The translations under genes and the position numbers were made by a program. This document shows, one piece after another, positions 9,051 to 17,031 of a DNA stretch of 64,000 bases; position 1 is the first letter of the stretch; every line of letters starts with the position of its first letter. The notes under the pieces are model-generated. The model was not told the origin of the DNA, made no database searches, and was given only the letters and a program-made list of their open reading frames with translations. Source of the DNA: Nostoc sp. FACHB-280 (GTDB lineage Bacteria > Cyanobacteriota > Cyanobacteriia > Cyanobacteriales > Nostocaceae); contig NZ_JACJSD010000031.1 in assembly GCF_014697615.1 (NCBI RefSeq), forward strand, positions 1-64,000, in the 5' to 3' direction.

Positions 9051-9455
9051 ATGGCTACAAATCGCCGCATTTCTCGTGTTGCTGAATTAATCAAACGGGA
9101 AGTTAGCCAAATGTTACTCAACGGCATTAAAGACGACCGTGTGGGTACAGGTATGGTCAGTGTCACTGATGTAGACGTTTCTGGCGATTTGCAGCACGCC
9201 AAAATCTACGTCAGTATTTATGGTACGGAAGAAGCTAAAGCCGAAACAATGGCAGGTTTAAAGTCAGCCACTGGTTATGTACGTAGTGAACTTGGCGCTA
9301 GAGTCAGGCTACGTCGCACCCCAGAGGTAATTTTTATCGAAGACCGTTCTATAGAACGCGGTACTAAGGTATTATCGCTGTTGAATAAACTCCAGTATGA
9401 GCGATCGCTAGAACCTGAAGACACTGAAGAAGACATTGGCGCAGAAGAAGATTAA
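9051..9455 (+). CDS. rbfA: Ribosome-binding factor A
   Basis: 134 residues, typical of RbfA. Visible family segments are [42 protein letters not shown], and [27 protein letters not shown] at the C-terminus. It binds the 30S subunit for late 16S rRNA maturation, especially in the cold. The acidic tail ([14 protein letters not shown]) is a mild extension. A MITE-like repeat begins immediately after the stop. Confidence 0.95.
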   Translation: MATNRRISRVAELIKREVSQMLLNGIKDDRVGTGMVSVTDVDVSGDLQHAKIYVSIYGTEEAKAETMAGLKSATGYVRSELGARVRLRRTPEVIFIEDRSIERGTKVLSLLNKLQYERSLEPEDTEEDIGAEED

Positions 9456-9456
9456 C

Positions 9457-9588
9457 AGGACTTACATACAAAGATTCTCTGTTGAGACTGGGTGAAAGGG
9501 TTTGGGGTGTAAGGGTTTTAGATACATACCCCTACACCCCTTAACCCTCTCCCCAACCCTTGATTTATCATTTTTATGCGTACGTCCT
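9457..9588. mobile_element. MITE-like element with AGGACTTAC-type terminal inverted repeats, copy 1
   Basis: The 132-bp stretch starts AGGACTTACATAC and ends with ATGCGTACGTCCT, whose complement is AGGACGTACGCAT, so the ends are imperfect inverted repeats. Internally, GGGGTGTAAGGG pairs with CCCCTACACCCC to form a strong hairpin. It fills the gap between convergent rbfA and the kinase gene and may double as a terminator. Similar ends occur at 35956-36076. Confidence 0.6.
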
Positions 9589-9626
9589 AAGAATATTCCC
9601 TCATACAAAACTTTCTTCTCTAACCT

Positions 9627-11471
9627 CTATTGTTTCTCTGGTTTGGGAGTTTTTTGATTATTTTGCTTATCTTCCGGCGGAAAAGCTTGTTTACCGAGAT
9701 TGTCGGCTGCTTGTTTAAATAAAGGTTCGATTTTATTGCGCCAGTATTCGGTATTGGGTAACTTTTCAGGATGATTTTTGTAATCTAAAACCTTGTCCCA
9801 ATTACCATCATCCATTGCTTTGTTGATGTCATTAAATAGAGCATCAGCCTTAGACCAATCTTGCTGCCATTGGCTAATGATTTTACCTGTTTCTTGAATA
9901 CTAGCAGAAGCATTGGCAGGAATTGACTTTAATAATGCGATCGCACCAACTAAATCTCCTGACTCATACTTTTTCTTCGCTTGTTCCACAACCTGGTCGC
10001 TATTTTCATTAGCTTTTGCTGGTTCTGATTTTTCCCCCTCAGCATTTGCTGTCTCTGGTGGAGTCGTCGTTTTAATCGCCTTTGGTTTGGGAAGGGGTCT
10101 AGCCGCAATTAGCGTACTATCATCAACAGTCTTAATCGCAATACCTTTATCCCGCAGACAACCCAGCCATTCATCATTGTTCGAGATCACATCTGCATAA
10201 GCCCAAGCCAAGCGCCCAGAATTCAATTTAACTTGTATCCAATTGCGTTTTGTCCGCAGGCCAGTCACCTCAAAAGCAGTGTCCTCACCAATGGTTTTGA
10301 GAACATTATCAGAATTAATCGAACTCGGTTCCGAACGAATGTTAGAGTTACCTGTCACCATCGCCAAGCACTTATTTCCCGCAGTGGCGTGTTGACTCGT
10401 GAAATTAGCAGTGAAATTTCTCACATTCGGATAGACATTCGCCACCAAAGCCGCTGCACTACCAGCTAAAAGTATCCCAATTAATAATGGCAGGGGGTCA
10501 GATTTACTAGAAGTTCTGCGGCTGGGTTTGCTGACACCAGGATTTGCTGGCGCGACTGCAAGAGTTGGTTGAAAAGACGACGCAGGTTTCGCCCCAGAGT
10601 AAGCATGATTTATCAATGGTTCTGGTGGTGCAGCTGGTGTTAACACGGGACTCATCAGACTCACACAAGCTTGCAGTGCTTCGGTAGCCGTTTGATAGCG
10701 GTCTTTAAAGTGATAATGCACCATCTTTGTTAAGATTGATGCCAAACGATAGCTAACAGGGGCTAAATGTTGCCAGCGAATCTCGCCTGTATCTGGGTCT
10801 TCTTGTAACTCAGAAGTTGATACCCCTGTAATTGCTTGAATGGCAATCATACCTAAAGCATAAATATCACTATTAGGGCGGGGTTTACCTTGTCCTTGTT
10901 CGGTAGGCATATAGCCAGGAGTCCCAATAGCGACAGTGGCCGTAGTTTGTCCACCCACCGTCACCATTGAGGAACTTAACTGTTTAACTGCGCCAAAGTC
11001 TACTAAAACTAATTTATTATCTGAAGAACGGCGAATAATATTATCTGGTTTAATATCGCGGTGAATCACACCTTGCTGATGGACAAACTCTAAAATCCCC
11101 AATACTTCCTGCAACATTTGTAGAACTTGATTTTCATTCCAGCGTTGACCAGAAATGAGTTCATCAGTTAAGGGATGTCCTTCGATATATTCTTGAACTA
11201 AAAAGAATTCTTGATTTTCGTCGAAATAGGCCAAAAGCCTGGGAACTTGGTCATGATATCCCAAACGTTCCAAAGTTTCTGCTTCGTTTTGGAACAGGCG
11301 TTTGGCAGTGTCAAAAATTTTGGGGTCAGAACTGGTAGGCTTGAGGTGCTTGACAACGCAGATAGGGTTTCCTGGCCGCCTTGTATCTTGGGCGATGTAG
11401 GTTTGACCAAACCCTCCCTTAGCCAGCACTTGAATTACTTGGTAACGATTATCCAGTAGCTTACCGATCAT
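9627..11471 (-). CDS. Serine/threonine protein kinase with C-terminal SH3-like domain
   Basis: 614 residues. Kinase domain 1-270: glycine loop AKGGFGQTY, catalytic Lys about 41 (VVKHL), HRDIKPDN at 137-144, DFGAVKQL at 158-165 and a GTPGYMPTEQ activation/APE region. A Ser/Pro-rich linker is followed by one membrane helix (about 327-347) and a bacterial SH3 type-3 domain (about 366-430, NIRSEPSSINSDNVL...WIQVKLNSGRLAWAY). The tail is Lys/Glu/Pro-rich. All catalytic residues are present. The kinase is predicted in the cytoplasm with the SH3 part across the membrane. Target unknown. Confidence 0.92.
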   Translation of the reverse strand: MIGKLLDNRYQVIQVLAKGGFGQTYIAQDTRRPGNPICVVKHLKPTSSDPKIFDTAKRLFQNEAETLERLGYHDQVPRLLAYFDENQEFFLVQEYIEGHPLTDELISGQRWNENQVLQMLQEVLGILEFVHQQGVIHRDIKPDNIIRRSSDNKLVLVDFGAVKQLSSSMVTVGGQTTATVAIGTPGYMPTEQGQGKPRPNSDIYALGMIAIQAITGVSTSELQEDPDTGEIRWQHLAPVSYRLASILTKMVHYHFKDRYQTATEALQACVSLMSPVLTPAAPPEPLINHAYSGAKPASSFQPTLAVAPANPGVSKPSRRTSSKSDPLPLLIGILLAGSAAALVANVYPNVRNFTANFTSQHATAGNKCLAMVTGNSNIRSEPSSINSDNVLKTIGEDTAFEVTGLRTKRNWIQVKLNSGRLAWAYADVISNNDEWLGCLRDKGIAIKTVDDSTLIAARPLPKPKAIKTTTPPETANAEGEKSEPAKANENSDQVVEQAKKKYESGDLVGAIALLKSIPANASASIQETGKIISQWQQDWSKADALFNDINKAMDDGNWDKVLDYKNHPEKLPNTEYWRNKIEPLFKQAADNLGKQAFPPEDKQNNQKTPKPEKQ

Positions 11472-11634
11472 ATTCCCTCCCCAGAGTTATTACCTAATTT
11501 TCCAGCTGGTAATAAATATCTCCAAATTTTTTTCCTTGAAATCCGCTATCTTGAGAAAAGATTTGAAATAAATACGTAGCTTTTTTATAAACCCTGTTAA
11601 TTAACTTTTCTTTTCATATCGCCATTGACGACCG

Positions 11635-12120
11635 ATGCCACCTAAAATAACCAATCCAGTTGCATGGCAACAGGCTGAACTCCTCATGCAACCAGCTTTC
11701 ATTAGAGTTGTGGATAACATTCGCAAGCAACTCGACGCATCTGCTTGGAAGGGAACCTACCATGATGTGCTGATTTGGCCGCCTAGCACCACTGACGAAA
11801 TGAAAGCCTTGGTAACAAGACTGTTGCAAGAGATGGAAAGTGCCACACCAGAACAAGCAGAGGACATCCGTAATACCCTGTCTCGGTTGCCAATGCCCCA
11901 TCCAGGATATCATTTGCAATTGCAACGTCAAGAGCAGCAAGTCAGCGTTGATTTGTGGGAATTGTGTTATCAAGTGTGTTTCGCCAATTACAGCCCGGAG
12001 AATGAGGCTGTGGATATTGATACTAGTTTAATTGATGAGTTGGGTGAAGTAGATTGGCAAAATCTAGAAAATAAGACAAAAAATTTAGTAGCCCAGGTGT
12101 TTGCAAGTTTACCTGAATAG
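11635..12120 (+). CDS. Conserved hypothetical protein (cyanobacterial)
   Basis: A 161-residue soluble protein with no recognised domain. It is acidic toward the C-terminus (IDTSLIDELGEVDWQNLENKTKNLV) and has several Trp/Pro motifs (VLIWPPSTTDEMKALV, LPMPHPGYHLQLQRQ). The coding frame is uninterrupted from ATG 11635, and codon use fits the neighbours. It is divergent from the kinase gene with a 163-bp gap. Function unknown. Confidence 0.65.
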   Translation: MPPKITNPVAWQQAELLMQPAFIRVVDNIRKQLDASAWKGTYHDVLIWPPSTTDEMKALVTRLLQEMESATPEQAEDIRNTLSRLPMPHPGYHLQLQRQEQQVSVDLWELCYQVCFANYSPENEAVDIDTSLIDELGEVDWQNLENKTKNLVAQVFASLPE

Positions 12121-12192
12121 TTGAGTAAAGACACTGCACATTTATATGTTTCACTTGTATACAACTCTAGTGAAAGTGCATTGACTGAATTG

Positions 12193-12347
12193 GCGATCGC
12201 TTCAACCTCAAGTAAATCTTAATCAAGGTTGTTTTGGGTTTCGCTATGGCTTTACCCAAGCTTGTATGTATATCAATTGCGATCGCCTAGTTTTTTCAAG
12301 AATGCGATCGCTTATATTTTCAGATCAGCAACACCAGAGGCGATCGC
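12193..12347. repeat. Cluster of four HIP1 octamers
   Basis: GCGATCGC occurs at 12193-12200, 12279-12286, 12304-12311 and 12340-12347, four in 155 bp of non-coding DNA. HIP1 is the highly iterated palindrome of cyanobacterial genomes; this density is high even here. I see no gene in 12121-12348. Confidence 0.9.
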
Positions 12348-12348
12348 A

Positions 12349-12963
12349 CTATCCCCACACCCGACGCAAATTCAACACAAAACCAGGTAACACATCCTCA
12401 CCTGACAGTTCGGTGGGATTGTCCAACACTTCTACTTCTGTTCCTGGTCGATAAATTTCTACTTGTCGCTGAATAGGATTAATTAACCAACCAAGGGAAG
12501 CACCATTCTCAATATATTCTCGCATCTTTTGTTGCAACGACTCTAGGCGATCTGAACTAGACCTTAACTCCACAACAAAATCGGGACAAATATTCGCAAA
12601 AGTTCCTTTTTGTTCCGTCGTCAGCCCATCCCAACGTGCTTTACTCACCCAAGAAGCATCCGGAGAACGATTAGCACCATTGGGTAAAATAAATCCCGTT
12701 GAAGAATCAAAAGCTTCACCCAAATCTGCGTTTTCTTCATACCAGCGATCTAGTTGTCCGGTGATACTGCGGTTGCGCTTCCCAGTTTCCCAACCCGTTG
12801 GTGGGTTCACAATTAACTCTCCTTGTGCGGTTCTTTCTAGCTGTAAATCTCGGTTCACTGCTGCTAGAGCTGCAAACTGTTCTTGGGTGACATACAACCC
12901 AATGGATGATGGTAACTCTATGTTAAGAGTTTGATTCTCCGGACTGGTTGGTGTTTGTACCAT
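12349..12963 (-). CDS. Uma2 family endonuclease-like protein
   Basis: 204 residues with the Uma2 (DUF820) layout. Segments TGFILPNGANRSPDASWVSKARWDGL, ICPDFVVELRSSSDRLESLQQKM and EYIENGASLGWLINPIQRQVEIYR carry the PD-(D/E)XK-like residues (PDxxxV and E..S). The family is hugely expanded in cyanobacteria; most members are uncharacterised and nuclease activity is inferred from fold. Start ATG 12963. Confidence 0.88.
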   Translation of the reverse strand: MVQTPTSPENQTLNIELPSSIGLYVTQEQFAALAAVNRDLQLERTAQGELIVNPPTGWETGKRNRSITGQLDRWYEENADLGEAFDSSTGFILPNGANRSPDASWVSKARWDGLTTEQKGTFANICPDFVVELRSSSDRLESLQQKMREYIENGASLGWLINPIQRQVEIYRPGTEVEVLDNPTELSGEDVLPGFVLNLRRVWG

Positions 12964-13182
12964 CTAGACCTTTTATAAAATAGGGATTGCAGGAAAGATG
13001 CTTACCTTATTAATTAACATATTCTAAAAGTATATAAGTTAAAGCATATAACTAAGGTGAGTTAATGCAATGTAACGCACCTTAGAAGAGCGATCGCACA
13101 ACGCATTAGATTAGGCTGTGAAGCGCGATAGGCTAACGCACCGCATCATTTTAGAGAAAGTTACATTGGTTAGCGATCGCAT
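12964..13182. other. Intergenic region with HIP1 and TAACGCACC repeats
   Basis: The short gap upstream of the Uma2 gene holds two HIP1 sites and a dispersed repeat with two TAACGCACC copies in the same orientation, around 13072 and 13133. No gene seen. Confidence 0.5.
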
Positions 13183-14622
13183 TTATGCTTTAAATGTCAA
13201 CACCGGACTTAACCTGGCCACTACATCCACCATTCCCGCCTCTACCTGCACATCAATCACAGACTGAATTGGCTTATAAGCTGCGGGTGCTTCTTCAATT
13301 CGGCGTTCTGCACGCAAGGTAATGCAGTCTACTCCGGTTAATCCCAGTTCTGACTCAGTTTGAGATGCACCTTGGCGACTCAGGTCAAATCGACTCCGAA
13401 TTCTGCCAGCGCCATGCGAAGCTGAATTACAAAAAGCTGCATTGCCTTGACCCACCATTAGATAAGAGTAAGCCCCCATTGAACCAGGAATAATCACAGG
13501 TTGTCCTGAATGGGCGGGACAAGCACCTTTGCGCGTTACCCATCCTTGACCTTCAGGTAAAGTAATATTGTGGGGTAAGTCGTAAACTAAAGGTGCTTCC
13601 ACATCACCGTAGACTTCTCGCAACCGCAGACGTAGCAGTTCTGCCAGTAATAAGCGATTGATAAAGCCGTAATTAGCAGCTGTCGCCTCGGCTTTGAGAT
13701 AACTAGCAACTAATTCAGGATGTGAATGCGCTGACAAAGGAAAAATCTGGGATTCTGGGTACTTCAGACCTTTTGGCCAAGTTGCTTTAGTCCGGTCTCG
13801 CCACATTCCCCCAATGTACTTACCGACATTGCGCGAACCAGAGTGAACCATAAAGGCTAATTGTCCTTCTCTGATTCCCCAAGCATAAGCCAGGGAACGA
13901 TTTTCGATTTTTTCAACTTGTTGTACTTCAACAAAATGATTGCCAGAACCAATTGTTGCCAGTCCTCCATCCCTTACTAGTCTAGTATCAGGAACTAATT
14001 CTTCTGGTGCTAATTTCCAGTCGCCCTCCATTGCACCACCCAAGAATATAGATTCACTTTCCTGAGAAATTTGATCCAAGTCTGACTTGACAAAACTACC
14101 CGTTGGCTGATCGAACATAGTATCTAACCAACCAAGAACACCATACTGAAACAAAGCTTTCATCGTTTGTGCGGTCATGGTGACATCTCTGGTACCAAAG
14201 AAGTAATCCCCCTTCATTCGTTCTACGAATAAGTCCCGCTGAGAGAGAAATTTATCAATGCTTAAATCGGCAACGTGTAAGCGCATTCCACAGTTAATGT
14301 CCGAACCCACAGCTGCGGGGATGACTTGACCGACAGTTTCAACTACAGAACCAATGGCCACGCCTGCATCACCAGGATGAAAATCAGGTGTAGCACAGGC
14401 ACGACAGACGCATCCGCCATTGGGGTGGCGCACATTTGCTAAATTAGCTAGTTGCTTAAGTGCTTTAGCTTCGATGGGAAAGTCTTCTGGTAATAAAACT
14501 TCAGCTATTGGGGCATCAGGAGAATTAGTTAAACGAACAGAATAAACACCATTGCAATAATTGACATCCAAACCTTGTCGTGCTAAGGCACGCAGGAGAC
14601 GTTGAATATTTTTTGGCTGCAT
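13183..14622 (-). CDS. rtcB: RtcB family RNA ligase
   Basis: 479 residues. RtcB signatures are TPDFHPGDAGVAIGSV, AAVGSDINCGMRLHV (metal-binding Asp/Cys), IGSGNHFVEVQ and MVHSGSRNVGKYIG, followed near the C-terminus by QGNAAFCNSASHGAGR, which contains the GTP-accepting His region. RtcB joins 2',3'-cyclic phosphate RNA ends to 5'-OH using GTP and Mn2+ in tRNA splicing or RNA repair. No archease gene or RtcR activator is nearby. Start ATG at 14622. Confidence 0.9.
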   Translation of the reverse strand: MQPKNIQRLLRALARQGLDVNYCNGVYSVRLTNSPDAPIAEVLLPEDFPIEAKALKQLANLANVRHPNGGCVCRACATPDFHPGDAGVAIGSVVETVGQVIPAAVGSDINCGMRLHVADLSIDKFLSQRDLFVERMKGDYFFGTRDVTMTAQTMKALFQYGVLGWLDTMFDQPTGSFVKSDLDQISQESESIFLGGAMEGDWKLAPEELVPDTRLVRDGGLATIGSGNHFVEVQQVEKIENRSLAYAWGIREGQLAFMVHSGSRNVGKYIGGMWRDRTKATWPKGLKYPESQIFPLSAHSHPELVASYLKAEATAANYGFINRLLLAELLRLRLREVYGDVEAPLVYDLPHNITLPEGQGWVTRKGACPAHSGQPVIIPGSMGAYSYLMVGQGNAAFCNSASHGAGRIRSRFDLSRQGASQTESELGLTGVDCITLRAERRIEEAPAAYKPIQSVIDVQVEAGMVDVVARLSPVLTFKA

Positions 14623-14842
14623 GAAAACTCCATGAGAGTCTGAAAAAAGACTCTTGTTTTAAATTGATTGCAGAGACATGGGTTCAGCAGCCGCGTCTCA
14701 AATATAGTTTGGTGTTATTTTCCCAGAACTATGGGGAAAACAACGGGATTATTTTTAGTATTTTGCCTCTTTTTTTCATAACACAGATTTTGATGATCTG
14801 GCAATTCAAACACTGGGAGTTAGCAAAATAATATTTTGTAAC
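14623..14842. other. Intergenic region upstream of rtcB
   Basis: It contains the rtcB leader side and a small hairpin GAGAC...GTCTC (about 14672-14700). There is no ORF. It borders a decayed region containing a cysteine desulfurase remnant. Confidence 0.4.
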
Positions 14843-14963
14843 TTATGAAACTAAAGTTTTTTGCTTACGTAAACTTTGAATGGTGGCGATCGCCTGTTTC
14901 GCTACTATATCAATTTCTGATGTGTTAAACCTGCCAATGCCAAACCGCATGGAAGCATAAGCT
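14843..14963 (-). pseudogene. 3' fragment of a cysteine desulfurase gene (duplicate of the 19142-19263 region)
   Basis: On the minus strand this reads AYASMRFGIGRFNTSEIDIV followed by AKQAIATIQSLRKQKTLVS and a stop. It is nearly identical to the C-terminus of the intact gene at 19142-20308, with one codon (one of two Glu) missing and a few substitutions. At the DNA level 14853-14963 aligns with 19149-19263. Upstream of 14963 the similarity ends abruptly, so the rest of the gene is gone. The preserved frame suggests truncation of a once functional paralogue rather than random decay. Confidence 0.85.
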
Positions 14964-15034
14964 TACTCACCACCGTCGTCCTATTTTGGCTGAATCCGAA
15001 AATATAGATTGAAGGAAGGGAAGCTTTTCGGTAT

Positions 15035-15454
15035 GTGATGAAACAACATCCCATGAAGATTGATGCGATCGCAATTTTGCCAGAGCATATCCATTGTATT
15101 TGGACATTACCCGAAAAAGATGCCGATTTTTCAACTCGTTGGCGGTTAATTAAAAGTTATTTTAGTCGTAAATGTCATTTTTATTATCAAGGTAAAATGA
15201 CTTCATCTCGAAAACAAAAGGGAGAAAAAGCGATTTGGCAACGTCGATTTTGGAAGCATCAAATTAGAGACGATCGAGATTTTGTTAATCATTTGGAATA
15301 TACTCACTACAATCCCGTCCATCACGGATTAGTTTTTGCACCGAAAGATTGGCAATATTCGAGTTTTCACCGTTATGTGGAAGCCGGGGTTTATGATTTG
15401 ATGTGGGGGGCTGAGGAAAGGTTAATATTTAATAACAATATTGGCAAAGAATAA
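15035..15454 (+). pseudogene. REP-associated (IS200-like, Y1/HUH) transposase, N-terminally truncated
   Basis: 139 residues of a RAYT. The HUH motif is visible in LPEHIHCIWTLPE. KAIWQRRFWKHQIRDDRDFVNHLEYTHYNPVHHGLV contains the presumed catalytic Tyr region. In frame upstream, homology continues (REAFRYVM from about 15017) to a TAG at 15005-15007, so the usual first ~40-60 residues are missing and the element is probably inactive. The apparent start is GTG 15035. It lies directly beside the cysteine desulfurase fragment, suggesting a shared insertion or rearrangement history. Confidence 0.8.
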
Positions 15455-15568
15455 ATTGTAAGTAGGGTGAAACGATGGTGAAACCCAACAAATCAACATA
15501 TTTCATGAGATTATATAATGTTGGGTTTCGTTGCTCAAAGCAACCTACAAGATCAGGCGATCATACTA

Positions 15569-16909
15569 TTAATCCTCCTCGTCGCTTGCTTCTGGGGTGT
15601 GATCTCGCACCAGATATTCACGCTTAGGCGGCTTTCTAAAGAACTTCAACCCACTCTTGTGACCAATAGCTTCTTCTATACGCGCTTTATGGGCGAGTTC
15701 CTCTTCCCTTCTTACTCCCTTGGATGCGAATCCTCTCTCATCGATTTCCCCGCTCTTAAATTCATCACGGCCGACGATACCTATATCTATATCGCTTTTT
15801 TTCGAGAATGGTTTCCCAGTAAGGTAACTTTTTCCCGTAACACTACTGCCGCTGACTATTATAGTACTCTCACGATGCGCCTTAGCCAAAGGGCGGGTTA
15901 AGTCTCTGAATTGTTCTTCAGACTCAAACCCCCGTGGATATTTCCGCGGAGTATCCGTCACAGCCGATCTCCCAGTCTGTCCAACAGGCTTTTTCTTTTC
16001 TGTGGGTGTTGAAACTGTTGTTAAGATTTTTGTCGCTGTCGCCTTCTCATTATATACACTGGGTACATCTTCTTTCTTTTCTTCCTTTGGTTCTACGTTC
16101 AATGAATTGATATATTTACGATATTCTGTCTCGCTTACCGCTTTTTCACTCCATGTTGGTATGTACTCATCGTTATCTTCTTTCCTTATATGGCCTGTTA
16201 CCCTGTTCTGAATATATTTCATTAACTGGAGCGGCGGAGATGATGGGAATATAGGGGATACCATACTGAGTTCTTGTGGTCGGAGCATCTCTCTATTCCC
16301 TATGTCTAGAGTTCGCGCACCCATCATATCTGCTTCTGTTTCCAATCCTTGATCATCATTAATCTGTACCCCTTTCATCTGCATTGTTGGTTTTACCCTT
16401 CCTTGCATCTGCTGGACAACATGCCATGTTTCGTGAGGTAAATGTTCTTCTTGCCCAGGTGCAATATGAATTTCTGTCCCTTGGGCATAAGCTAATGCTT
16501 GTAATTGGGCTGGTTTGGGCGAATTATAGTGAACCCTGACATTATCTAGGGAATATCCTGATAGATTTTCTACGCCTGCTTTGAGATTATTGGGTAATCC
16601 GGTTTGATTGGGTGTTTTTGATTCTTCCTGACGTTGGAGTGATGTATTCTCAGGTTTTGCCTGTAGTGTTTCTGACTGTTCTTCTCGTCGCTGTATTGCC
16701 AATTTTGGTTGCACAGGCTGACGCTCTCCTTCAGGATTGAAAATGGAGAACTCTGGTATCTGGCTTTTGTATTCCTGGGTTTCTTGCGGTTGCGTTATTT
16801 CTTCTGGTTTTCGCTGCGCTGCAAACGGACGGGACTCTAGAGGATTGGCTGTAGGAGCAAAATTATTCTGAGCCGAAAATTTCTTTTGTGAAGCTTGATG
16901 AGTCCGCAT
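15569..16909 (-). CDS. eCIS-core (DUF4157) protein with possible nucleotidyltransferase-like C-terminal effector domain
   Basis: 446 residues. Residues 1-100 are Gln/Pro/Glu-rich and disordered. Residues about 103-200 form an eCIS core: LPNNLKAGVENLSGYSLDNVRVHYNS, AYAQGTEIHIAPGQE, an intact HETWH (HExxH) at 159-163 and ETEADMMGAR. After a second linker, STIIVSGSSVTGKSYLTGKP then SDIDIGIVG (about 349-380) resembles the GS...SDxD catalytic core of nucleotidyltransferases. The tail is basic. DUF4157 domains occur on cargo of extracellular contractile injection systems. Its upstream neighbour is an AAA+ ATPase of eCIS type. The effector role is inferred; the NTase reading needs structural support. 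Confidence 0.75.
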   Translation of the reverse strand: MRTHQASQKKFSAQNNFAPTANPLESRPFAAQRKPEEITQPQETQEYKSQIPEFSIFNPEGERQPVQPKLAIQRREEQSETLQAKPENTSLQRQEESKTPNQTGLPNNLKAGVENLSGYSLDNVRVHYNSPKPAQLQALAYAQGTEIHIAPGQEEHLPHETWHVVQQMQGRVKPTMQMKGVQINDDQGLETEADMMGARTLDIGNREMLRPQELSMVSPIFPSSPPLQLMKYIQNRVTGHIRKEDNDEYIPTWSEKAVSETEYRKYINSLNVEPKEEKKEDVPSVYNEKATATKILTTVSTPTEKKKPVGQTGRSAVTDTPRKYPRGFESEEQFRDLTRPLAKAHRESTIIVSGSSVTGKSYLTGKPFSKKSDIDIGIVGRDEFKSGEIDERGFASKGVRREEELAHKARIEEAIGHKSGLKFFRKPPKREYLVRDHTPEASDEED

Positions 16910-16990
16910 AGCAATACTCCGATCGCAGCAAGATGATACTCTATTATTTCACTCTTAAACGCTCTTCAGATTCGACTTTAGTATATTTAT

Positions 16991-17022
16991 TTCACGCAGA
17001 GGCGCAAAGGCGCGGAGAGGAT
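16991..17022 (+). repeat. Dispersed CACGCAGAGGCGC repeat, copy 1
   Basis: TTCACGCAGAGGCGCAAAGG followed by CGCGGAGAGG, in the gap between the AAA+ ATPase and the eCIS-core gene. Other copies are at 29474, 38091 and 42823. It is typical of intergenic dispersed repeats in Nostocales. Confidence 0.7.
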
Positions 17023-17031
17023 AATTACAAA

